Source: Streptomyces iakyrus (GTDB lineage Bacteria > Actinomycetota > Actinomycetes > Streptomycetales > Streptomycetaceae). From it: 64,000 nt of DNA. The translations under genes were made by a program, and so were the position numbers. The notes beneath the pieces were generated by a model, which was given only the letters and a program-made list of their open reading frames with translations, made no database searches and was not told the DNA's origin. Shown piece after piece: positions 1-6,691 of this stretch; within the stretch, counting starts at the first letter, position 1, and each line of letters opens with the position of its first letter. The DNA lies in contig NZ_JNXI01000017.1 in NCBI RefSeq assembly GCF_000717055.1, positions 1 through 64,000 of the forward strand, read 5' to 3'.

Positions 1-1454
1 GTGGGGGTGGGACGGGAGGGGAGCACGTGCAGAGTGAGGGTTACGGCGGCCGGGTCCACCTCGCGCCGGGAGGCGAGCAGGCGGTGGGCTGCCACCGGGT
101 CGTCGCCGGTGTGGGGGTTGCGGGCGTGGGCCGGGAAGTGGTGGCCGGCGATCTCCAGGCGCAGCCGGGTGCCGGCGCGCAGCCGGCGCGTGAGCCGGCC
201 GAGGCCGATGGTGAACTCGGCTGGGCGGCCGACCGGTTCGGCTCGCCGGACGACGCCGACGGCGAGCCGCTCGGCGTTCCCCTCCGGGCTGAGCGCGACG
301 AGCCGGGCGGCCCAGTCCGCGGACGGCGTGTGAGCGGTGGCCCGTAGCCGGGCTCCGGCGGGTCCGACGACGTCGAGCGGACGGGGCAGCGGTGGGGTGA
401 TCAGCACGCACCGGTCGGGGGGTCCGTCGGTCGGGACGGTCAGGTCGTCGGAGCGGACGGGCCGGTCGGGGTCGGCGGTGAACGCTGAGCCGTGGAGCAG
501 CCGCGGCCGTTGTGCGCGCGGAAGGCCGTCGGCGCAGGCGGGCAGCCACAGGTCGGCTCCGCCCAGTGCCAGTGCGCCGTGGCGGCCGGGGGCGAGTTCG
601 CCGGACAGGGCGCGCAGGGCCCAGCGCACGTACAGCTCGCCGAGGTTCAGCCGGTGGGCGGGCCCCGCGTCCGGGCCCGGCGTGGAGCGGAGGCCGTGCC
701 CCCAGGGGCCGAGGAGCAGACGCGCAGAGGGGCCGCCCCAGTCGCGCCACAGGGCGACGGTGTCGTCGGTGAAGTGGTCGTGGTGGCCGCCGACCGCGAG
801 CAAGGGCATCCCGGCATGTGCGGCCCGCGTCACGAGACGCCCACGATCGTGGTGGCGCCACAGATCCGCCCAGGAGGGCAGGCTCCGGCCCAGCCGCTCG
901 GGGAGAGCGGTCAGCGGCAGGTGGGCGAGCAGGCCGGGGTCCGTGGCGAGGGCCTTGTCCAGGGCGCTCTCGTCGGAGTCCGGCCGGTCGCCATGAGCGG
1001 CCCACCATCCGGCGCGCGGGCGCAGCCGCTCCACGCCGGACGCCTCGCGCGCCGTCTCCGCGAGGCCGAGCGCGGGCACGGCCGCGATGACGGCGTCCGG
1101 CCGCGCGTCCCGGGGTGCGTCGAGGGCGAGGACGAGGGCGCAGTGGGCGGCGTAGGAGGCGCCGACGGCCACCAGCCGGCCGTCGCCCCAGGGCTGCCGC
1201 CGGATCCAGCGGGCGGTCGCCGCCCCGTCGGTGGTCTCGTTCGTGAAGGGGTGCCACTCCCCCGGTGACGCGAAGCGGCCCCGCACGTCCTGGACGACGG
1301 CGGCGAACCCCTGGCGGGCCCAGCCGGAGGCTTCGGCCCGGTGCCTGGCGCGGTCGTAGGGAGTGCGGACGAGGACGGCCGGGAAGGGCCCGTCGCCGGC
1401 GGGGAGTCGGACGTCGGTGGCGAGCCCGTCGACGGTCGCGCTGAACGCCGTCAT
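1..1454 (-). CDS. CocE/NonD family hydrolase (X-Pro dipeptidyl-peptidase-like), 3' end outside window
   Basis: An alpha/beta hydrolase of the CocE/X-Pro dipeptidyl-peptidase family, whose members cleave esters or X-Pro peptides. The start ATG at 1454 overlaps the TGA of the upstream gene by 4 bp, so the two are probably translationally coupled. The first 484 codons are visible. The nucleophile motif GASYAAH has Ser100; later come an Asp-containing VGGHHDHFTDD stretch and LGPWGHG with the likely catalytic His, followed by the jelly-roll C-terminal domain usual in the family. It is the last visible gene of the operon behind the 37-residue peptide gene at 2390-2503, so a role in processing or releasing a peptide product is possible; that is inference. 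A plain esterase carried in the operon is the alternative. Confidence 0.85.
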   Translation of the reverse strand, partial: MTAFSATVDGLATDVRLPAGDGPFPAVLVRTPYDRARHRAEASGWARQGFAAVVQDVRGRFASPGEWHPFTNETTDGAATARWIRRQPWGDGRLVAVGASYAAHCALVLALDAPRDARPDAVIAAVPALGLAETAREASGVERLRPRAGWWAAHGDRPDSDESALDKALATDPGLLAHLPLTALPERLGRSLPSWADLWRHHDRGRLVTRAAHAGMPLLAVGGHHDHFTDDTVALWRDWGGPSARLLLGPWGHGLRSTPGPDAGPAHRLNLGELYVRWALRALSGELAPGRHGALALGGADLWLPACADGLPRAQRPRLLHGSAFTADPDRPVRSDDLTVPTDGPPDRCVLITPPLPRPLDVVGPAGARLRATAHTPSADWAARLVALSPEGNAERLAVGVVRRAEPVGRPAEFTIGLGRLTRRLRAGTRLRLEIAGHHFPAHARNPHTGDDPVAAHRLLASRREVDPAAVTLTLHVLPSRPTP

Positions 1455-2299
1455 CCGTCCTGCTTCGGCATCGATGCCACGTCCGGCACCGGCAGGACGG
1501 GGTGTTCGGTGACGGTCAGGGTGCGCAGGTCGACGCGGCGCAGCCGGCGTCGTGCCGGGAGGCCGGCCGTGTGGGGCGCTGCGGTGGCCCACCGGGTGAG
1601 GTCGTCGGCGAGCAGCGCCGCGAGCAGTGTGGCGGCGGGAACGGCGAGCCGGACGGGTGCGCCGAGGGTGCGGGGGCCGGTCCAGTACGCGGCCAGTTCG
1701 CGGTGCGCTGGGGTGGCGGCGAGCCGGCGGGAGCGGATGTGGGCGGAGGTGACGTCTCCGGGGTCGGCTGCGACCGGCTCGACGTAGGCCTGCCAGCCCT
1801 CGCGGTGGCAGCGCAGCCAGGCGACGCCGTGCTCGGGCAGCCGGTCCGCGGTGTCCCACAGCCCGTCGGGCACGGGTCCGTCGAGGCACCACACGACGGC
1901 GGCGGGGGCCGTGGCGAGCAGGTCGTCGAGGCCGGCCGGTGACGTGGTGCCGGCCGGAGCGGTGCGCGGGTCGGCGCCCAGGGCCGTCAGGTGTGCGGCG
2001 AGGGGTCCGGTCAGTACCGGGTCGCCGATGAGCCGGATGTGCCGGCGGTCGGCCGGCCACTCGGCGGGCGGGATGCCGTCCGCCAGGAATCCGGCCTGCT
2101 CGAACCCGCGGACGACGCGGTCGACTTCGGTGTCCGCCCGGTGCGGGGTCTCGTCGCCGGTGAGCCGGGAGAGCAGGAGCCGCTCGTCCGCGTCGCCGGT
2201 CCTGACGGTGAGGAAGTCCCCTTCGGGGGTACGGACGGCGAGACCTCGCCCGGGTACGGCGACGACCTCGGCACCGGGTACGAGTCGGCTGTGGGACAC
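1451..2299 (-). CDS. RRE-containing TOMM-type partner protein (leader-peptide binding, cyclodehydratase E1-like/ocin-ThiF-like)
   Basis: A 282-residue protein. GTG at 2299 is chosen because AGGAGG lies 6 bases upstream; a longer reading frame to 2353 has no such site. The first ~85 residues have the pattern of a PqqD-like RIPP recognition element: a SRLVPGAEVVAVPGRGLAV beta-hairpin, then a helix-turn-helix ending FEQAGFLADG. The rest resembles the E1/ThiF-like part of TOMM F proteins and cyclodehydratase partners (a GLWDTADRL helix, then a segment ending in SRRLAATPAHRELAAYW), but no ATP-binding GxGxxG or zinc cysteines are visible, so it is likely non-catalytic. Such proteins bind a precursor's leader and hand it to a YcaO or other enzyme. 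No YcaO is present in the window; it could lie beyond the left edge. Family assignment is by pattern only. Confidence 0.7.
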   Translation of the reverse strand: MSHSRLVPGAEVVAVPGRGLAVRTPEGDFLTVRTGDADERLLLSRLTGDETPHRADTEVDRVVRGFEQAGFLADGIPPAEWPADRRHIRLIGDPVLTGPLAAHLTALGADPRTAPAGTTSPAGLDDLLATAPAAVVWCLDGPVPDGLWDTADRLPEHGVAWLRCHREGWQAYVEPVAADPGDVTSAHIRSRRLAATPAHRELAAYWTGPRTLGAPVRLAVPAATLLAALLADDLTRWATAAPHTAGLPARRRLRRVDLRTLTVTEHPVLPVPDVASMPKQDG

Positions 2300-2331
2300 G
2301 GCGTTCCTCCTGGCGACGGGCTGGGGACGGG

Positions 2332-2367
2332 CGTGGGCCCGCCCGGAAGGCAACGGGCGGGCCCACG
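2332..2367 (-). terminator. 14-bp perfect hairpin between peptide gene and RRE gene (attenuator-like)
   Basis: Arms 2332-2345 and 2354-2367 are perfectly complementary over 14 bp, almost all G and C, around an 8-base loop. The hairpin lies 23 bases past the stop of the peptide gene and about 30 bases before the GTG of the next gene. There is no T tract. Precursor genes in RiPP operons often carry such a partial terminator so that the peptide is made in excess of its enzymes; that reading here is inference. Confidence 0.75.
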
Positions 2368-2389
2368 TTCGAGGGAGCTGAGCCCTCGC

Positions 2390-2503
2390 TTACTCCTCGG
2401 TGTCCTCGAAGGGGTTCTCGACGAGCGCGTTGGAGTGGGAAGCCGAGTCGTGAGCCAGCTGACCCGGGTCGGCGATCGGCGCGAAGACCTGCTCGTTGTC
2501 CAT
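2390..2503 (-). CDS. 37-residue acidic peptide, candidate RiPP precursor
   Basis: The gene encodes 37 residues starting MDNEQVFAPIADPG, with a middle SASHSNALVE and an end NPFEDTEE. AAGGAGA sits 7 bases before the ATG. It has no Cys and no hydrophobic segment, but has two His (18 and 23), three Ser, one Thr and a strongly acidic C-terminus. It follows a strong promoter with a Zur-like operator and is followed by a hairpin and then an RRE-domain gene. That arrangement is typical of a precursor peptide. I do not recognise the family. The alternatives are a small regulatory or metal-buffering peptide. Confidence 0.65.
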   Translation of the reverse strand: MDNEQVFAPIADPGQLAHDSASHSNALVENPFEDTEE

Positions 2504-2556
2504 GAACTCTCCTTCATCTCAGGGAGATACGGCGTTCGGATGAGCGCCGCGATCAC

Positions 2557-2585
2557 ACGCTAATGAATCTGATTTTCATATTCAA
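2557..2585 (-). promoter_or_regulatory. Promoter for the peptide gene with Zur-like box in the spacer
   Basis: Reading leftward, TTGAAT (2585-2580) and TAGCGT (2562-2557) are separated by exactly 17 bp. The spacer holds TGAATCTGATTTTCA (2564-2578, plus strand), which matches 13 of 15 positions of the Streptomyces Zur operator TGAAAATGATTTTCA as I recall it. The first three bases of the -10 hexamer are also the stop codon of the ATPase gene. The predicted leader to the peptide ATG is about 45-50 bases. Zinc-dependent repression is inferred. Confidence 0.65.
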
Positions 2586-3381
2586 GAGCTGCGATGGGGT
2601 GATCTGGGTAACACACCGGCCATCCCCCTTCCGGATCCTCGCCGACCCGGCCCGCCACCTTGAGGACCTCCGCCAGCAACCCCGGCGTGACGACCTGCTT
2701 CGGCGTCCCGTCGGCCACCACACGGCCCTCGCGCAGGGCGACGATCCGCTCGGCGAACCGGGCCGCGTGGGCCAGGTCGTGCAGCACCATCACCACCGTG
2801 AGCCCGCGCTCCTCGCGCAGGCGCACCACGGTCTGCAGCACGTCGAGTTGGTGGTGCAGGTCCAGGTAGGTGGTCGGCTCGTCGAGCAGCAGGACGCGCG
2901 TGTCCTGGGCGAGCGCCATCGCGAGCCGCACCCGCTGCCGCTCACCCCCCGACAGCGCGTCGACGTCACGGTCGGCCCACTGCTCCACCCCGACATCGCG
3001 CAGAGCCCGCCGCACGACGGGGTCGTCGCCCTCGCGCAGCATGCCGAGCGGCCCGCGTGCCGCGTACCGGCCCTGACGCACGAGGTGACGCACCGTCATG
3101 CCCGGTACGGCCGGGGCGGACTGGTGCAGCAGCGCCACCCTGCGGGCCGTGGCGCGCCTCGACAGCCGGGCGAGGTCGTCCGCACCGAGCAGTACGCGCC
3201 CCGCATCCGGCCGCAGCAGTCCCGCGGCCAGCCGCAGCAGCGTCGACTTGCCGCAGCCGTTCAGGCCGATGAGGGCGGTCAGTTCGCCCGGCCGGACCGT
3301 CATGTCGACGCCCCTCAGCACGGGTCGTCCGGGATAGCCGAAGTGGACCCCCTCGACGTGGATCCCCACGGACTCGGTCAT
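2560..3381 (-). CDS. FecE-type ABC transporter ATP-binding protein (metallophore uptake)
   Basis: The 273-residue ATPase energises import by the two permeases encoded just upstream. Visible motifs are Walker A GLNGCGKST (39-47), a Q-loop in LLHQSAP, the signature LSGGERQRV, Walker B VLLLDEPT and the H-loop VLHDL. This matches FecE/FhuC-type siderophore and cobalamin importers. The ATG at 3381 is chosen because the family N-terminus (VGIHVEGVHFGYPGR) begins directly after it; the longer open frame upstream overlaps the permease gene. The gene follows the permease by 20 bp and ends inside the promoter of the peptide gene. The nature of the cargo is not visible in the ATPase itself. Confidence 0.93.
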   Translation of the reverse strand: MTESVGIHVEGVHFGYPGRPVLRGVDMTVRPGELTALIGLNGCGKSTLLRLAAGLLRPDAGRVLLGADDLARLSRRATARRVALLHQSAPAVPGMTVRHLVRQGRYAARGPLGMLREGDDPVVRRALRDVGVEQWADRDVDALSGGERQRVRLAMALAQDTRVLLLDEPTTYLDLHHQLDVLQTVVRLREERGLTVVMVLHDLAHAARFAERIVALREGRVVADGTPKQVVTPGLLAEVLKVAGRVGEDPEGGWPVCYPDHPIAALEYENQIH

Positions 3382-3401
3382 GCTCTGCCCTTCGGTCGAC
3401 T

Positions 3402-4409
3402 TCAGAACGTACGGCTCGGCGTGCGGCGCACGACGACCAGCAGCAGCGCGGCGCCCAGGCAGGCGGTGAGCGCCCCGACCGGCAACGTGAACCGGCCGGC
3501 GTCCAGCCCGGGTACCGGCAGCCGCGAGGACAACTGCGCGGCGGCGTCCGCCCCGCACACCACGACCGCGCCCACCAGGGCGGCACCGGGAAGGCTCACC
3601 CGCAGGTCCGCGCCGAAGACGGCCACGGCCAGATGCGGAACGAGCAGCCCCACGAAGCCCAGCGCCCCGACGGCGGCCACCGCGCCCGCCGTCAGCGCCA
3701 CCGCGCACAGCAGGGCGAGGGTCCGTGCCGGCCGGACGGACAGGCCGGCCGTGAGGGCGATGTCGTCCCCGCAGCGCAGCAGGGTCAGCGGTCCGGCGAG
3801 CAGCCAGGCCCCGGCCCCCCAGAGGAGCGCCCACGGCCACAGCAGGTGCCAGTGCTGCCACACCCGCCCCTCGGTGGTGCCCACCAACCACTGGACGACG
3901 CTCCCGAGTTCACCCGGCTCCACCAGGAGCACCATGGCGGTGAGGCCGCCGAGCACCGCCGACACCAGCACTCCGTGCACGGCGGTCTGTGCCGGGTCCC
4001 CCCGGCCGCGGCCGGCGAGCAGCCACAGCAGCGCCGCTCCGGCACACCCGCCCGTACAAGCCGCGAGGACGACGGCCAGTGGCGAGTCCCATCCGGCGAG
4101 CCCCAGAGCAGTCGCGGTGACGGCCCCGAGGACCGCGCCCGGCGTCACGCCCGTCACCTCGGGTCCGGCGAGCGGGTTGCGCAAAGCCGACTGGAGGACC
4201 AGCCCCGCCACGGCCAGGCACGCGCCCGCCCCGAGGGACACCAGCAGTCTGGGCAGGCGCAGTTGGAAGAAGATGTGGCGTGCCGTCGCGTCACCGCCGC
4301 CGTTCACGACGTCCCAGACCACGCCCGGGGACATGCCGCGCCCGGCCACCAGTTCCACGCCGGCGCACACGACGGCAAGGGCCGCGAGCGCCATGAAACG
4401 CCGGGTCAC
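3402..4409 (-). CDS. FecCD family metallophore ABC transporter permease (second subunit)
   Basis: A 335-residue BtuC/FecCD-type permease with about nine to ten hydrophobic segments and the family signature LRLPRLLVSLGAGACLAVAG, followed by LQSALRNPLAGPEVTGV. The loop GALGFVGLLVPHLAV is the usual contact for the ATPase. Start GTG at 4409 overlaps the stop of the upstream permease by 4 bp (GTGA). It would form the membrane channel as a heterodimer with the product of 4406-5632. Confidence 0.93.
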   Translation of the reverse strand: MTRRFMALAALAVVCAGVELVAGRGMSPGVVWDVVNGGGDATARHIFFQLRLPRLLVSLGAGACLAVAGLVLQSALRNPLAGPEVTGVTPGAVLGAVTATALGLAGWDSPLAVVLAACTGGCAGAALLWLLAGRGRGDPAQTAVHGVLVSAVLGGLTAMVLLVEPGELGSVVQWLVGTTEGRVWQHWHLLWPWALLWGAGAWLLAGPLTLLRCGDDIALTAGLSVRPARTLALLCAVALTAGAVAAVGALGFVGLLVPHLAVAVFGADLRVSLPGAALVGAVVVCGADAAAQLSSRLPVPGLDAGRFTLPVGALTACLGAALLLVVVRRTPSRTF

Positions 4410-5632
4410 CGTACGTCCTCCGTGCCGGTCGGCCGGGAAGGGGGCGGCTGAGTCCCGCCGGCCCCGGCTTCCTCTCGTCGAGCGTCGTCCGGGGCCGCAC
4501 GGGGGACTTCGTCCGTCACGCCGGATGCGGCCGTCCGTGGGCCGTGCAGCGCCTTGCCCACGCCCGGCGCGGACCGGGCGGCCCGGCCGCGGCCACCCGA
4601 CCGCATCAGAGCGACCCCGGCCGGAACCCCCAGCAGGGCCGTCCAGGCGCCGGCCGGCGTCTCCACGGGTGCCAGCGCCAGCCGGGCCGGGACATCGGCG
4701 ACCGTGACGACGGCGGCACCCCAGGCGGCGGACCACGGAAGCCAGCGCACCGCTCCCGCAGTGGGGTTGAACCACCGGGCGAGGTGCGGGGCGAGGAAAC
4801 CCACCCACGCGACGGGCCCGCACACCGCCGTGACCGGGGCGATCAGCACCACGGCGATGGCCAGCGCGGCGAGCCGCGCCCGGTGGGCGCGCACACCCAG
4901 CGCCTCCGCGTCCTCGTCACCCAGCCGCATCACCGACAGGACCGGCGCACACAGTACGAGGGCGGGAACGGCGACGAGCAGCCACGGCCACAGCCCGGCG
5001 ATGTCGTCCCAGGTCCGGGCGGAGAGGGAGCCGAGCAGGTAGCGGTAGATGAGGTGGAGGTCCAGCTGGTCGGCCATGACCATCAGCACGAGCAGCGCCG
5101 CCTGCAGAGCGGCGGCGACCGCGGCGCCGGTCAGCAGGACGGCGGACGGGCTGCGGCCCAGCCCGGCGGCGAGCAGCGTCAGCCCACCGCCGAGCGCGGC
5201 CCCGCCGATGGCCAGCAAGGGCTGGACGGCGGCAGGCAGGGACAGCGTCAGCACCAGAGGCGCGGCCACCCCCAGTGCGGCCCCGGACGACACACCCAGC
5301 ATCTCCGGCACCGCCAGGGGATTGCGCAGGGCCTCCTGGAGCACCAGTCCGGCCGCCCCGAGACAGGCACCGGCGACGAGCGCCAGCACCAGGCGGGGCA
5401 CGCGGAGTTCGGTGACGACGATCCCGGCGAGGGTGGTGTCCCCGTCCAGCACCGCACCGGCCAGCCGGTGCGGTGGGACGTACGGGGTGCCGAGGCTCAG
5501 CGCGCAGAGCGAGGAGGCCACCAGCAGCACGGCCACCAGGACGGGCTGCCACGTTCGCGCACCGCGCGAGGGCCGCCGCCCGCCTGCCGCGGGACCATCC
5601 GCCGCGGCGGGCAGCGGCAGGGGCGCCCTCAC
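4406..5632 (-). CDS. FecCD family metallophore ABC transporter permease (first subunit)
   Basis: A 408-residue permease related to its downstream neighbour: ELRVPRLVLALVAGACLGAAG, then LQEALRNPLAVPEMLGVSSGAALG, and the ATPase-contact loop GPVAWVGFLAPHLAR. It has a longer hydrophilic C-terminal tail (about 70 residues, rich in Arg, Ala and Pro) than most homologues, ending at the 4-bp overlap with the next gene. The GTG start at 5632 overlaps the stop of the binding-protein gene (GTGA at 5629-5632). Together with 3402-4409 it forms the importer channel. Confidence 0.92.
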   Translation of the reverse strand: MRAPLPLPAAADGPAAGGRRPSRGARTWQPVLVAVLLVASSLCALSLGTPYVPPHRLAGAVLDGDTTLAGIVVTELRVPRLVLALVAGACLGAAGLVLQEALRNPLAVPEMLGVSSGAALGVAAPLVLTLSLPAAVQPLLAIGGAALGGGLTLLAAGLGRSPSAVLLTGAAVAAALQAALLVLMVMADQLDLHLIYRYLLGSLSARTWDDIAGLWPWLLVAVPALVLCAPVLSVMRLGDEDAEALGVRAHRARLAALAIAVVLIAPVTAVCGPVAWVGFLAPHLARWFNPTAGAVRWLPWSAAWGAAVVTVADVPARLALAPVETPAGAWTALLGVPAGVALMRSGGRGRAARSAPGVGKALHGPRTAASGVTDEVPRAAPDDARREEAGAGGTQPPPSRPTGTEDVR

Positions 5633-6606
5633 CGCAGCGCGGCCGTGGCCTCGTCGAGGACGATGCCCAGCGAACGGGTGCCGCGGCCCTTGGCCCACAC
5701 CTCTGAGTCGACCTCGTGGACGTCGCCGTTCTTCACTGCCGGGATCTTGCTCCAGAGGGGGTTCTCGGCCAGCTTCTCCGAGAGCTTGCCGTCCGCGTCG
5801 CCGAAGCTCATCGTCTCGACGAACAGCACGTCGACGTTCCGGGCGAGGATCTCCTCCAGGCTGTAACTTCCCTCGACACCACGGGACTTCCACGGGTACC
5901 GCGCGATCTTCGGGAACAGGCTCGCGGCCACGTCGGCCTCGGGGGTGGCGACGCCGAAGTTCTCGTCACTGCCGTAGATGATGAGCGCGGTCTTGTCACT
6001 CGGCGTCTTCTCGGCCTTGGCGAGCTTGGTGCGGAAGGTTTTCTCGGCCTTCTCGCCTTCGGCGGTGCGGCCGGTCAGGGCGGCGACGTCGCGCAGGTAG
6101 CCGACGCTGTCCTCCCAGGTCTCGGGCTGCATGGGCCAGAAGGTGGTGGCGCCCTTCAGGGCCGGGGCGAGCTTGCCGTGGGTGTCCCCCAGCCCGATGA
6201 CCAGGTCGGGCTTGTGGGAGAGGATCGCCTCCACCTCCGGGGCGATGAATCCGCCGGGGATGACGTCGACCTCCTTGGCCTTCTCCTCCCCCAGGAAGCC
6301 GGGGTGGGAGAGCAGTGCGCTGTTGGTGGCGGTCGGGACGATGCCCAGTTCGGTCAGGATGTCGTCGCACAGCGCGAACAGGCAGACGATGCGCTCGGGT
6401 TCCTTGCTCACGGAGACCTTGACGCCATTCGTGTCGGTCACGTCCGTCGACGCCTTGATGGGTTCGACGGTGACCTCGGTCCTCGCCGCGGGCTTTGCCT
6501 CGTCACTCGCGGGCTCGTCGGGCGACGAGCCGCAGCCGGCCAGCACGGAACCCACCAGCGCTGCGGTGATCCAACTGCGGACGAATCTCGACGGGGAGCG
6601 CAGCAT
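5629..6606 (-). CDS. FecB-type metallophore-binding lipoprotein
   Basis: A 325-residue extracellular binding protein for the adjacent permeases. The signal peptide ends in the lipobox VLAGC with Cys25. After an acidic linker the mature part has the TroA/FecB pattern: KEPERIVCLFALCDDILTELGI at the first lobe, DLVIGLGDTHGKL, and in the second lobe SYSLEEILARNVDVLFVET and a closing GIVLDEATAAL helix. It opens the operon binding protein, permease, permease, ATPase. The family binds Fe(III)-siderophores, heme, cobalamin or other metal chelates; the Zur-like box upstream argues for a zinc-related ligand, which is inference. Confidence 0.93.
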   Translation of the reverse strand: MLRSPSRFVRSWITAALVGSVLAGCGSSPDEPASDEAKPAARTEVTVEPIKASTDVTDTNGVKVSVSKEPERIVCLFALCDDILTELGIVPTATNSALLSHPGFLGEEKAKEVDVIPGGFIAPEVEAILSHKPDLVIGLGDTHGKLAPALKGATTFWPMQPETWEDSVGYLRDVAALTGRTAEGEKAEKTFRTKLAKAEKTPSDKTALIIYGSDENFGVATPEADVAASLFPKIARYPWKSRGVEGSYSLEEILARNVDVLFVETMSFGDADGKLSEKLAENPLWSKIPAVKNGDVHEVDSEVWAKGRGTRSLGIVLDEATAALR

Positions 6607-6653
6607 CGATGCCCTCGCTTCTTCTCAGGTGCCGGGAACTCACCGAACATACA

Positions 6654-6668
6654 TGATAATCGTTTTCA
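6654..6668. promoter_or_regulatory. Zur-like operator in the divergent promoter region
   Basis: TGATAATCGTTTTCA matches 12 of 15 positions of the recalled Zur consensus TGAAAATGATTTTCA and is an imperfect palindrome. It lies between the binding-protein gene (start 6606, leftward) and the propeller gene (start 6692, rightward). It overlaps a GATAAT that could serve as a -10 reading right. It probably controls both directions. This AT-rich stretch stands out in a GC-rich region. Confidence 0.6.
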
Positions 6669-6691
6669 CGAGACACCCTTTGGGAGGACCC

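Noticed and set aside
2563..4707. Long plus-strand open frame (714 codons) opposite the importer genes
   Set aside because: It is antisense to ATPase and permease genes with complete motifs; its translation is Arg/Pro/Thr-rich with no domain. High GC creates such shadows.
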